64,000 nt of DNA, taken from assembly GCA_021325375.1 (NCBI GenBank), contig JAJPHG010000034.1:90664-154663 (forward strand), written 5' to 3'. The translations under genes were made by a program, and so were the position numbers. The stretch is from Alphaproteobacteria bacterium. GTDB lineage: Bacteria; Pseudomonadota; Alphaproteobacteria; Micropepsales; Micropepsaceae. The notes beneath the pieces are model-generated. The model did not search any database. It had not been told where the DNA came from and saw only the letters and a list, made by a program, of their open reading frames with translations. Of the stretch, positions 8,018-16,038 are shown in pieces. Every line of letters begins with the position of its first letter. The first letter of the stretch is position 1.

Positions 8018-10150
8018 ATGCGGTTCGGAAAACTCGCTTTCGGCGGCCTGCTGCTCGCCGCCATGGCCGGCAACGCGCTTGCGGACGACGATCCCTATCT
8101 CTGGCTCGAGGACATCCACGGCGCCAAGCCGATGGAATGGGTCAAGCAGCAGAACGACAAATCGCTCGGCCTGCTCAAATCCGATCCCCGCTATCAAGCG
8201 GATTACGACGCCATCCTGAACGTGATGGACGCGACCGACCGCATCCCGTTCGGCGATGTCGACCATGGCTTCGTCTTCAATTTCTGGCAGGACGCGAGCC
8301 ATCCGAAGGGCATCTGGCGGCGCACGACAATCGCCGACTACGCCAACCCCGCGCCGCAATGGGACGTGCTCCTCGACCTGGACAAGCTCGCCGCCGACGA
8401 GCACGAGAACTGGGTGTGGAAGGGCGATGCGTGCGCACCGTCGCTCAAGCGTTGCTTGATCAATCTCTCGCGCGGCGGCGGCGATGCCGTGGTGGTGCGC
8501 GAGTTCAACATGGAGACGAGAGGCTTCCAGGCCATCGACAGGGACGGCTTCTATCTCAAAGAGGCCAAGTCCACGGCCGACTATCTCGGCGACGACGACG
8601 TGATCTTCGCCACCGATTTCGGTCCAGGGTCGCTCACCAAGTCGGGCTATCCGCGCATCGTCAAGCATTGGTTGCGCGGCATGCCGCTGGACAAGCCGAT
8701 CCAGATATTCGCAGGCGAGGAGAGCGACGTCGCGGCGGGCCCATTGGTCTTCCGCGGCGCGAAGGGCACGACCGCGTTGATCGTGCGCGGCATCGATTTC
8801 TTCCACAACGAATACTACTACGTTCATATCGGCCGCGACGTGGTCAAGCTGCCGCTGCCGCTCGGCGCCGACGTCAAGGGCGCGATCGACAACAACCTCA
8901 TCCTTACTTTGCGGGAGGATTGGAATTTCGGCGACACGGGTATCGGCAAAGGCTCTCTGCTTTCCTATCGGCTGGAGCCGGGCGTCCAGAAAGATCCGCC
9001 ATCCGCGGTGGAGTTCCTCGATGCCGCCGGCTCGCACCAGACCATCGACGAGGTGGAGGTGGGACGCGATGCGGTCTATGCCTCGGTCTATACAGACGTC
9101 GTCGGCGCGATTCATGTCTATCGCTACGATCCGAACGGCCTCGGCTTCCGGACCTGGAGCAACGTCAAGCTCGATCTTCCCGCGCGCGGCTCGACGCATA
9201 TCGTCGGTGCGGACACCTGGGGGCCGCAGGCCGAGTTCCGTTTCGATAGCTTCACCCAGCCGACGACGCTCTATGCTTATGACGATAAAACGGACAACGC
9301 GAAGCCCGCGCCGATCAAATCGCTGCCCGCCCGCTTCGATTCCTCGAACATGGCGACGGAGCAGTTCTTCGCGACGTCGAAGGACGGCACCAAGATTCCC
9401 TATTTCGTGACGCGGCAGAAGAGCATCGCGGGGCCCGCGCCGACGGTGCTCTACGGCTATGGCGGCTTCGAGATCTCCGAGACGCCCACCTACAGCGCCA
9501 ATTTCGGCATGCTGTGGATGTCGCATGGCGGCGTCTATGTCGTCGCCAACATCCGCGGCGGCGGCGAGTACGGTCCGGCCTGGCATCAGGCCGCGCTGCT
9601 GGAGAACCGCCAGAAGGCCTATGACGACTTCCAGGCGGTGGCGCAGGACCTGATCAGGCGCGGTATCACCACGCCCAAACAGCTCGGCATCATGGGCGGG
9701 TCGAACGGCGGCCTGCTCGTCAGCGCCAACATGGTCGAGCGGCCCGACCTCTTCGGCGCGGTCGTCTGCCAGGTGCCGCTGGTCGACATGATCCGCTACA
9801 CCAAGATCGGCGCCGGCGCCTCCTGGGCCGCGGAATACGGCGATCCCGAAGATCCCAAGGCGCGCGCCTGGATCCTGAAATACTCGCCGTACCAGAACGT
9901 GAAGGCGGACGCGAAGATGCCGCCGGTGCTCTTCGTCACCGCGACCAGCGACGATCGCGTGACGCCGGTGCACGCGCGCAAGATGGCGGCGAAGATGGAG
10001 GCCCAGGGCCACGACGTTCTGTTCTACGAGAACACCGACGGCGGCCACGCCGCCGCGGCCAACCATCGCCAGGCGGCGGAGATGTGGGCGCTCTCCTTCG
10101 TCTATCTCGCGCGGGAGTTGGGATTGCGCGCGCCGCCGCCCGGCGATTGA
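8018..10150 (+). CDS. Exported S9A prolyl oligopeptidase (second of a tandem pair)
   Basis: A 710-residue paralogue of the preceding gene, co-linear along its whole length (shared segments include FATDFGPG, VANIRGGGEYGPAWHQAAL and MAAKMEAQGHDVLF). It has a signal peptide (MRFGKLAFGGLLLAAMAGNALA) and a complete triad: Ser562 in GGSNGG, Asp646 in SDDRVTP and His677 in GGHAAA. Two ATGs compete; the one at 8018 is chosen because the GGGG ribosome-binding site is six bases away, whereas it abuts the ATG at 8012. Probably periplasmic, cleaving proline-containing peptides. Confidence 0.93.
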   Translation: MRFGKLAFGGLLLAAMAGNALADDDPYLWLEDIHGAKPMEWVKQQNDKSLGLLKSDPRYQADYDAILNVMDATDRIPFGDVDHGFVFNFWQDASHPKGIWRRTTIADYANPAPQWDVLLDLDKLAADEHENWVWKGDACAPSLKRCLINLSRGGGDAVVVREFNMETRGFQAIDRDGFYLKEAKSTADYLGDDDVIFATDFGPGSLTKSGYPRIVKHWLRGMPLDKPIQIFAGEESDVAAGPLVFRGAKGTTALIVRGIDFFHNEYYYVHIGRDVVKLPLPLGADVKGAIDNNLILTLREDWNFGDTGIGKGSLLSYRLEPGVQKDPPSAVEFLDAAGSHQTIDEVEVGRDAVYASVYTDVVGAIHVYRYDPNGLGFRTWSNVKLDLPARGSTHIVGADTWGPQAEFRFDSFTQPTTLYAYDDKTDNAKPAPIKSLPARFDSSNMATEQFFATSKDGTKIPYFVTRQKSIAGPAPTVLYGYGGFEISETPTYSANFGMLWMSHGGVYVVANIRGGGEYGPAWHQAALLENRQKAYDDFQAVAQDLIRRGITTPKQLGIMGGSNGGLLVSANMVERPDLFGAVVCQVPLVDMIRYTKIGAGASWAAEYGDPEDPKARAWILKYSPYQNVKADAKMPPVLFVTATSDDRVTPVHARKMAAKMEAQGHDVLFYENTDGGHAAAANHRQAAEMWALSFVYLARELGLRAPPPGD

Positions 10151-10160
10151 TCTTTCGTTG

Positions 10161-10182
10161 AGAGGTTGCTGCGGCCACCTCT
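10161..10182 (+). terminator. Small hairpin after the peptidase pair
   Basis: AGAGGT and ACCTCT flank a 10-base loop 10 bases after the second peptidase stop. There is no following T tract, so it is a weak terminator candidate or only an RNA-stabilising hairpin. Confidence 0.25.
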
Positions 10183-10221
10183 TCAAGATATGGTTTAACC
10201 AAGATCATTCTGGAGGGGACG

Positions 10222-10761
10222 GTGGGTTCATTCCTCGCTTCGAGATTGCCGGGACGCGCGCTGGTCGCGGGCCTTCTGCTGCTTCTCAGCGGCTGCGCCA
10301 CGCAGTTGGCGCCGTCCTACAGCCAGAGCATCGTCGACGCGCTCAATACCGCGAACGCGCAGACCTTGACCCTGTTCGCGACCGTGTCGACCGGCGTCTC
10401 GTCCTCGACTTATGCAGCCCAGCGCGAGGCGACCTATAACGGGCTGATCGGCCAGTTCCAGGCGGTCGAGTCCCAGGTCGCGGCGCGGCCGATGCCGCAA
10501 TCGCTCATGGGCACCTCGAGCTCGACGACGCTCGCCGACTGGCAGAAGGTGCTGGCGACCGCGCCGACCAAGGGCAGCCTGGACACCATCGTCTCCGTCC
10601 TCACCAAGATGCGCGACGAGGATGCGAAGAACGGCTTCAAGCCGGTGATCACGGGCTGCAGCTCGGCGACGCTCGACCCCTCGCTGATCTGCGGCTTCCA
10701 GAACGCATACACCCAGAACTTCGACAGCGCGCTCACTTATGAATCGGCGCTGAAACGGTAG
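10222..10761 (+). CDS. Predicted lipoprotein of unknown function
   Basis: A 179-residue protein starting at a GTG with a strong GGAGGGG ribosome-binding site. The signal peptide ends in a lipobox (LLLLLSGC), so the mature protein should be lipidated on a cysteine near residue 25. The rest is helical, rich in Ala/Ser/Thr, with a cysteine pair (GCSS...LICGF) that could form a disulfide. It is followed after nine bases by a small gene that is probably co-expressed. No recognisable domain. Confidence 0.75.
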   Translation: MGSFLASRLPGRALVAGLLLLLSGCATQLAPSYSQSIVDALNTANAQTLTLFATVSTGVSSSTYAAQREATYNGLIGQFQAVESQVAARPMPQSLMGTSSSTTLADWQKVLATAPTKGSLDTIVSVLTKMRDEDAKNGFKPVITGCSSATLDPSLICGFQNAYTQNFDSALTYESALKR

Positions 10762-10770
10762 GACACGGCC

Positions 10771-11145
10771 ATGGCAACAAGCTCCATCGACGTCGACCAG
10801 CTCCTCGCCAATCTGAAGACGGTGGCGACCGGCATCATCCAGCAGGACGTGACCACCATCCAAGGCTATTCCGAGCGCCAGCTCGCCGCGATGGCGCAGC
10901 AGGCCAAATGGATCGCCGCGGCGAGCCTGACCGGCGAGCTTTCCTCCGACATGCGCGACTTCTTCCTGAACACGCTGAAGGACAGCGCGGTCAATTTCGC
11001 CAACACGCTGAAGGGCCTGGTGGTCATCACGGTCGAGAAGGTCTGGAACGCGCTCGTCGGCGCGTTGTGGACCGCCATCGGCAACGCCATCGGCATCCCG
11101 CTCCAACTGCCCGGCGGCGGAACGGCCGGCGGGACGACGGCGTAA
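10771..11145 (+). CDS. Hypothetical protein, partner of the preceding lipoprotein
   Basis: A 124-residue protein starting MATSSIDVDQLLANLKTVA. It is mostly helical, with an amphipathic or weakly hydrophobic stretch (LKGLVVITVEKVWNALVGALW...IGNAIGIPL) and a Gly/Thr-rich tail. It has no signal peptide. It lies nine bases downstream of the lipoprotein gene, so the two are likely one transcription unit. I do not recognise a family; a membrane-associated or peptidoglycan-side partner is possible. Confidence 0.65.
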   Translation: MATSSIDVDQLLANLKTVATGIIQQDVTTIQGYSERQLAAMAQQAKWIAAASLTGELSSDMRDFFLNTLKDSAVNFANTLKGLVVITVEKVWNALVGALWTAIGNAIGIPLQLPGGGTAGGTTA

Positions 11146-11162
11146 GCCATCTACCACAATCA

Positions 11163-11329
11163 CCATGGCCGGGCTTGACCCGGCCACCCAGCGGCCGTGC
11201 GTCTGCACGGCCAATGGCTCGGCTTTGTCGCCGAGTGATGTGTTAGAGACATCGCAGCACATTTCGTTTCAAGTCATTCGCGGCGCAGACGCGCCGCGGC
11301 TGGGTGGCCGGGTCAAGCCCGGCCATGGT
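11163..11329. repeat. Paired intergenic palindrome, family A (copy 2)
   Basis: The left element (11163-11192) is the reverse complement of the right element (11299-11329); each carries GGCCGGGTCAAGCCCGGCC. Between them are smaller hairpins (GGCCGTGC...GCACGGCC, CTCGGC...GCCGAG, CGCGGCGC...GCGCCGCG). The same unit occurs at 991-1024. This is a REP/BIME-like element filling the space between two rightward genes. Confidence 0.75.
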
Positions 11330-11361
11330 GAAGCTTGTATGAGGGACCGATTTTGAACCAG

Positions 11362-11944
11362 ATGAGTGGGAAAATGAATGAGATTGCGGAGCGATTAGCT
11401 AAGCGGCTGTTCGATGGACCCGTCATCGAAAACCAGTATCGAAGCGCATTTGTCGAGGAGATGATAAACCCATCGCTTGAAGCGTTTGGATGGAAATATG
11501 CCGGTGGCAGCTGGTGCGGTTGGGATTTTGAGCGCGATGATGGAGCGCGGTTGGAGGTCAAACAATCTGCGGCAATTCAGACTTGGTCTAACGCACGCAA
11601 GATCAAAACCAGGGGCGCGTTCGATATTGCCTCCAGGACGGGATATTTCTCGGAAGAAGGCGCCAAATGGAATCCAATCGCGGGCAGACCAGCTGATGTT
11701 TATGCATTCGCCTGGAATCCTGGGAATGACCATCGCGATCCCGATCAGTGGGAGTTTTTTTGTGGTCATCACTGGCCAATTGCCGCCAGATCAAAAGACA
11801 ATTTCGCTATTGAGAATACGAGCGCTCGCCATGGCCGCCGGGCAAACTAAGTCCTTGAAACTTCCGGAGTTGGCGGGTCGCATAACTGAGCTCCTGCGCG
11901 AATATCCGCCATCTCGAATTGACAGCCCGGCTCCTCGCGCCTAA
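11362..11944 (+). pseudogene. Frameshifted hypothetical gene (restriction-enzyme-like or accessory protein)
   Basis: The first part encodes MNEIAERLAKRLFDGPV..., with EVKQSAAIQTW and RGAFDIASRTGY followed by DPDQWEFF. At a run of seven Ts (11755-11761) the frame is lost. Removing one T restores WEFFVVITGQLPPDQKT and a further 50 or so residues to a stop at 11944. The region is AT-richer than its neighbours. The conserved (D/E)-x-K-like stretch (ARLEVKQSA) is reminiscent of a nuclease fold, but this is not proven. It is either a pseudogene or a homopolymer sequencing error. The start may be the ATG at 11362 or at 11374. Confidence 0.7.
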
Positions 11945-11957
11945 AACCCGCCCGCTT

Positions 11958-11980
11958 CCGGAGAGACTAAGTCCCTCCGG
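11958..11980 (+). promoter_or_regulatory. Leader hairpin 1 upstream of ffh
   Basis: CCGGAG and CTCCGG flank a smaller GACT/AGTC stem, giving a nearly continuous hairpin. It begins just after the stop of the frameshifted gene and could be its terminator, although no T tract follows. Confidence 0.35.
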
Positions 11981-12005
11981 TCCCCGGCCCAGCGCCGCGG
12001 ATCGC

Positions 12006-12035
12006 CCCCAGGCAGCGCAGGTGCGCCCCCTGGGG
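12006..12035 (+). promoter_or_regulatory. Leader hairpin 2 upstream of ffh
   Basis: A strong 30-base hairpin: CCCCAGG pairs with CCTGGGG, a two-by-two internal loop follows, then GCGC pairs with GCGC around an AGGT loop. It ends 27 bases before the ffh ATG. It may terminate upstream transcription or influence ffh translation; the 4.5S RNA apical motif is not present. Confidence 0.4.
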
Positions 12036-12062
12036 CTTGACTGCTTTGGGTATTGGGAACGC

Positions 12063-13436
12063 ATGTTCGACAGTCTTCAGTCCCGGCTTGGTGCCACCTT
12101 CGACAGGCTTCGCGGGCGCGGCGCGCTCAGCGAGGCGGACGTCGAGGAGGGGTTGAAGGACATCCGCGCGGCGCTCATCGAGGCGGACGTCGCGCTCCCC
12201 GTCGTCAAGGATTTCATCGACAAGGTCCGGCCGCGCGCCATCGGCGAGGGCGTCATCCGTTCGGTCACGCCGGGCCAGCAGGTCGTCAAGATCGTCCATG
12301 ACGTGCTCGTTGAGACGCTGGGCACCGAGAACTCGGCGCTCTCCGTCGGCTCGCCACCCGCGCCGGTCCTGATGGTGGGCCTGCAGGGCTCGGGCAAGAC
12401 GACGACTTCGGCCAAGCTCGGCCTGATGCTCCAGACCCGCGAGAAGAAAAAAGTGCTGATGGCGTCGCTCGACGTCTCGCGCCCCGCGGCGATGGAGCAG
12501 CTGCGCGTGCTGGGCGAGCAGGCGGGCGTCCCCACGCTTCCCGTCGTCGCGGGCCAGGGTCCGGTCGAGATCGCGCGGCGCGCGATGGCCGCGGCCAAGG
12601 TTGGCGGCTACGACGTCGTCATCCTCGACACCGCCGGGCGCCAGCACATCGACGAGCAGCTCATGACCGAGGTCGCGCAGGTGCGCGATATCGTCAAGCC
12701 GCACGAGACGCTGCTCGTCGCCGACAGCTTGACCGGCCAGGACGCGGTCAACATCGCCAAATCCTTCAACGAGCGCGTGCCGCTTTCCGGCATCATCCTG
12801 ACGCGCGCCGACGGCGACGCGCGCGGAGGTGCTGCGCTCTCGATGCGCGCGGTCACCGGCGCGCCGATCAAGTTCCTGGGCGTCGGCGAGAAGCTCGATG
12901 CGCTCGAGGCGTTCCATCCTTCTCGCGTCGCCGCGCGCATCCTCGACATGGGCGACGTGGTCTCGCTCGTCGAGAAGGCGGCGGAAAGCTTCGACAAGGA
13001 AAAGGCCGAGAAGATCGCGGCCAAGATGAAGAAGGGATCGTTCGACATGGACGATCTCGCCGAGCAGCTGCGCCAGATGAAGAAGCTCGGCGGCATGCAG
13101 GGCGTGCTCTCGATGCTGCCGGGCGTGGGCAAGGTGAAGGGCCAGCTCGACGCCGCGGGCCTCAACGACAATCTGCTCACGCGCCAGGAGGCGATCATCC
13201 TGTCGATGACCCGCGAGGAGCGGCGCAATCCCGACGTGATCAACGGCTCGCGCAGGAAGCGCATCGCCGCCGGCTCCGGCGTCGAGGTGAGCGAGGTCAA
13301 CAAGCTTCTCAAGATGCACCGCCAGATGTCCGACGTGATGAAGAAGGTCGGCAAGGGCGGCCGCGCGATGCAGGGCCTCTCCGCCCTGTTCGGCGGCGGC
13401 GGCGGGATGCCGCCCGGAATGATGCCCAAACGCTAG
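12063..13436 (+). CDS. ffh: Signal recognition particle protein Ffh
   Basis: SRP54 GTPase that binds 4.5S RNA and signal sequences. The 457-residue protein has an N domain (from MFDSLQSRLGATFDRLRG), a G domain (G1 GLQGSGKTTTSAK, G3 DTAGRQHID, G4 TRADGDARGG) and a methionine-rich M domain (MKKLGGMQGVLSMLPG ... LKMHRQMSDVMKK) ending in a Gly/Met tail. The frame is open upstream, but the ATG at 12063 gives the canonical family N-terminus. First gene of the ffh-rpsP-rimM-GNAT-trmD-rplS unit. Confidence 0.97.
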   Translation: MFDSLQSRLGATFDRLRGRGALSEADVEEGLKDIRAALIEADVALPVVKDFIDKVRPRAIGEGVIRSVTPGQQVVKIVHDVLVETLGTENSALSVGSPPAPVLMVGLQGSGKTTTSAKLGLMLQTREKKKVLMASLDVSRPAAMEQLRVLGEQAGVPTLPVVAGQGPVEIARRAMAAAKVGGYDVVILDTAGRQHIDEQLMTEVAQVRDIVKPHETLLVADSLTGQDAVNIAKSFNERVPLSGIILTRADGDARGGAALSMRAVTGAPIKFLGVGEKLDALEAFHPSRVAARILDMGDVVSLVEKAAESFDKEKAEKIAAKMKKGSFDMDDLAEQLRQMKKLGGMQGVLSMLPGVGKVKGQLDAAGLNDNLLTRQEAIILSMTREERRNPDVINGSRRKRIAAGSGVEVSEVNKLLKMHRQMSDVMKKVGKGGRAMQGLSALFGGGGGMPPGMMPKR

Positions 13437-13478
13437 TTGTTTCAAAGGCCAAGGTTTCAAAGGAAGGACAGACACGAC

Positions 13479-13829
13479 ATGGCTCTCAAGATCAGGCTCG
13501 CGCGCGGCGGCACCAAGAAGCGCCCGCACTATTCCATCGTCATCGCGGATTCGCGCAGCGCCCGCGACGGCCGCTTCATCGAGAAGATCGGCTTCTACAA
13601 CCCGCTCTTGCCGCGCGACCACGCCGACCGCATCAAGCTCGACCTGGAAAAGGCGAAGGCGTGGATGGCCAAGGGCGCGACCGCCTCGGACCGGGTGCAC
13701 CGCTTCCTGTCGGATGCCGGCGTCGTCAAGGCGCGCGTCCACAACAACCCGCAGAAGGCCAAGCCCCGCAAGAAGGCGCAGGAACGCGCCGCGGCCGCCG
13801 CCAAGGCGGCGGAAGCGCCGGCGGCGTAA
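13479..13829 (+). CDS. rpsP: 30S ribosomal protein S16
   Basis: A 116-residue S16 protein with the family start [20 protein letters not shown] and the core motif [14 protein letters not shown]. It is longer than the roughly 82-residue E. coli protein because of a Lys/Ala-rich tail ([22 protein letters not shown]), common in Alphaproteobacteria. A strong AGGAAGGA ribosome-binding site precedes the ATG. It sits between ffh and rimM in the conserved ribosome-maturation operon. Confidence 0.97.
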   Translation: MALKIRLARGGTKKRPHYSIVIADSRSARDGRFIEKIGFYNPLLPRDHADRIKLDLEKAKAWMAKGATASDRVHRFLSDAGVVKARVHNNPQKAKPRKKAQERAAAAAKAAEAPAA

Positions 13830-13835
13830 TCCGCG

Positions 13836-14360
13836 GTGACGCGCGACGTCCTCATGGCCGCCGTGATCGGCGCGCATGGGCTGAAGGGCGAGGTGAAGGT
13901 GAAGGCCTTCACCGACGCCGCCGACAGCCTGAAACGCTATGAGCGGCTGCATGCGCGCGATGGCCGCGTCTTCACGGTCCAACGGCTGACGCCCACAAAG
14001 GCGGGAGAGGCAAACGTCGCATTTGCCGAAGTCCTCGACCGCAGCACGGCCGAGGGGCTCAAAGGTCTCGAGCTTTTCGTCGCGCGCGCGGCGCTGCCCG
14101 GTACGGCCGAGGACGAGTTCTATCACGCCGATCTCGTCGGCCTCACCGCGATGGACGGGGAGGATCGCGCGATCGGCACGGTCAAGGCGATCCACAATTA
14201 CGGCGCGGGCGACGTGATCGAGATCGCGCGCGCAGACGGCGACACGGTGCTGCTTCCCTTCGCGCGCGACTTCGTGCCCGTGGTCGACATCGCGAATGCG
14301 CGCATCGTGGTGGCGGTGCCCGAAGAGGTCGAAGCAGGCGAGAAAGGAACGGTCGAATGA
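13836..14360 (+). CDS. rimM: Ribosome maturation factor RimM
   Basis: A 174-residue 16S processing factor that binds S19 in the 30S head. The N-terminal RimM barrel starts MAAVIGAHGLKGEVKVKAF, and the C-terminal PRC-barrel-like part starts EFYHADLVGLTAMDGED and ends LLPFARDFVPVVDIANARI. The start is a GTG six bases after the rpsP stop; an internal ATG six codons later is an alternative. Its stop overlaps the next ATG by four bases (ATGA). Confidence 0.95.
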   Translation: MTRDVLMAAVIGAHGLKGEVKVKAFTDAADSLKRYERLHARDGRVFTVQRLTPTKAGEANVAFAEVLDRSTAEGLKGLELFVARAALPGTAEDEFYHADLVGLTAMDGEDRAIGTVKAIHNYGAGDVIEIARADGDTVLLPFARDFVPVVDIANARIVVAVPEEVEAGEKGTVE

Positions 14361-14821
14361 GCACGCTCACATTCCGCATCGCGACGCAGGATGATCTCCG
14401 CGCGGTGGTCTCTCTGCTCGCCGACGACGAGCTCGCCGAGAACCGCGAGAAGCAGGTCGCGGGCGAAAGCGTGGCCGAGGAATATGCGAACGCCTTCGCC
14501 GCGATGGAGCGCGAGCACTACAACCACATGCTGCTCGCCGAGAGCGAGGGCAGGATCGTGGGCTGCCTGCAGCTCGTCTTCGTGCCGGGCCTGTCGCGCA
14601 AGGGCAGCAAGCGCGCGATCGTCGAATCCGTGCGCGTCGCCGCCGACCAGCGCGGGCAATCCGTCGGCACCGCGCTGATGAAGGAGGCGATCCGGCTGGC
14701 GCGCGAAGGCGGCTGCGGGCTGGTGCAGCTCGACTCCGACACGCGCCGCACCCGCGCGCATCTTTTCTATCGCCGCCTCGGCTTCGTGCAGAGCCATTTC
14801 GGGTTCAAGAAACAGCTGTGA
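14357..14821 (+). CDS. GNAT-family N-acetyltransferase embedded in the rimM-trmD operon
   Basis: A 154-residue GNAT acetyltransferase. Conserved parts visible are the beta-strand/motif A region (AIVESVRVAADQRGQSVGTALMKEAIRLAREGG), with the acetyl-CoA-binding QRGQSVG loop, and the C-terminal YRRLGFVQSHFGFKK strand. It overlaps both rimM and trmD by four bases, so it is translationally coupled to them. The substrate is unknown; the context suggests possible modification of a ribosomal or translation component, but that is inference. Confidence 0.88.
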   Translation: MSTLTFRIATQDDLRAVVSLLADDELAENREKQVAGESVAEEYANAFAAMEREHYNHMLLAESEGRIVGCLQLVFVPGLSRKGSKRAIVESVRVAADQRGQSVGTALMKEAIRLAREGGCGLVQLDSDTRRTRAHLFYRRLGFVQSHFGFKKQL

Positions 14822-15513
14822 CCTGGTCCGCGACCGTCCTCACGCTCTTCCCGGAGATGTTCCCCGGACCGCTCGACGTGTCGCTGCTCGGCAAGGCGCG
14901 GCAGAAAGAGCTCTGGTCGCTCGAGGTGCGCGACATCCGCGAGCATGGCATCGGCAAGCACCGCACCGTCGACGACACGACGGCGGGCGGCGGGCCCGGC
15001 ATGGTCATGCGCGCCGACGTCGCCTGCGCCGCCATCGACGCGGTGGAGCGCGCGGGCCGTCCGCTGATCTATCTTTCGCCGCGCGGCGCGCCGCTCACCC
15101 AGACGCGCGTCGAGGGTTTGAGCCAGGGCGCGGGCGCGATCCTGCTCTGCGGCCGGTTCGAGGGCGTGGACGAGCGTGCGCTCGAGGCCCGGGCGGTCGA
15201 GGAAGTCTCGCTCGGCGACTTCGTGCTGGCGGGCGGGGAGATCGCAGCCATGGCGCTGATCGAGGCCTCTGTCCGCCTGATCCCGGGCGTGCTGGGCGCG
15301 CAGGCCTCGCCGGCCGAGGAGAGTTTTGCCGCCGGCTTGCTCGAATATCCGCAGTACACAAGGCCCCAAACCTTCGAGGGCCGGGACATCCCCGAGGTGC
15401 TTTTGGGCGGAAACCATGCCGAAATCACCCGCTTCCGGCGCGAGGCCGCGGAAAGGCTGACAAAAAGCCGCCGCCCGGACCTCTGGACCCTCTATGAAAA
15501 GCGCAAGCGCTAG
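14818..15513 (+). CDS. trmD: tRNA (guanine-N1)-methyltransferase TrmD
   Basis: SPOUT-class methyltransferase making m1G37 in tRNAs with G36, which prevents +1 frameshifting. The 231-residue protein starts at a GTG (TWSATVLTLFPEMFPG) and carries the knotted SAM site (YLSPRGAPLTQ, CGRFEGVDERAL, GDFVLAGGEIAAMALIEA) and the C-terminal FRREAAERLT...RRPDL domain. It is coupled by a GTGA overlap to the GNAT gene and followed by rplS, the standard order. Confidence 0.97.
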   Translation: MTWSATVLTLFPEMFPGPLDVSLLGKARQKELWSLEVRDIREHGIGKHRTVDDTTAGGGPGMVMRADVACAAIDAVERAGRPLIYLSPRGAPLTQTRVEGLSQGAGAILLCGRFEGVDERALEARAVEEVSLGDFVLAGGEIAAMALIEASVRLIPGVLGAQASPAEESFAAGLLEYPQYTRPQTFEGRDIPEVLLGGNHAEITRFRREAAERLTKSRRPDLWTLYEKRKR

Positions 15514-15564
15514 GCTATACGGCCCGGCTTCATTCCACCCCTTGGCCTGACGGAGACCGCCCCC

Positions 15565-15975
15565 ATGAACCTGCTCAAACAGCTCGAAGCCGAGCAGATG
15601 AAGGCTCTGCGCACCTCCGCCCATCCCGAGTTCCGCCCCGGCGACACGCTGAAGGTCAACGTCAAGGTCGTCGAGCAGACCTATGACGAGAAGGCCAAGC
15701 AGATGAAGACGCGCGAGCGCATCCAGGCGTTCGAGGGCGTGTGCATCGGCCGCCAGGGCGAGGGCATCAACGAGGCCTTCACGGTGCGCAAGATCTCCTA
15801 TGGCGAGGGCGTGGAGCGCGTGTTCCCGGTCTACTCGCCGCTCGTCGACTCCATCGTCGTCGTGCGCAAGGGCAAGGTCCGCCGCGCGAAGCTCTATTAT
15901 CTGCGCGGCCGCCGCGGCAAGTCCGCCCGCATCGCCGAGCGCACCGACAGCGGCCCGGCCGAAACCGAGGCGTAA
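15565..15975 (+). CDS. rplS: 50S ribosomal protein L19
   Basis: A 136-residue L19 protein located at the 30S-50S interface. It starts [15 protein letters not shown]; the core [10 protein letters not shown]...[16 protein letters not shown] and [16 protein letters not shown] are family hallmarks. A short acidic/Ala tail follows. It is the last gene of the ffh-to-rplS unit; the accessory DUF5131-TcmP cassette begins 63 bases downstream. Confidence 0.97.
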   Translation: MNLLKQLEAEQMKALRTSAHPEFRPGDTLKVNVKVVEQTYDEKAKQMKTRERIQAFEGVCIGRQGEGINEAFTVRKISYGEGVERVFPVYSPLVDSIVVVRKGKVRRAKLYYLRGRRGKSARIAERTDSGPAETEA

Positions 15976-16038
15976 GGCCCTTTAGGGATTTGTTCCTGAG
16001 TCGTACTTGTGAATAATTGGCTTGGGGAGCGAATCACC

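Noticed and set aside
8003..10186. A 727-residue open frame on the minus strand across the second peptidase gene
   Set aside because: It is an antisense shadow caused by GC-rich codon usage. It is low in recognisable motifs and rich in Arg/His/Ala, and the sense strand encodes an intact peptidase.
11958..12035. 4.5S (SRP) RNA gene directly upstream of ffh
   Set aside because: The conserved apical GGAAGCAGCC-type motif is absent; only GC hairpins are seen.
11967..14195. A 742-residue minus-strand open frame covering ffh, rpsP and part of rimM
   Set aside because: Antisense of three conserved genes. Composition is typical of a shadow frame.
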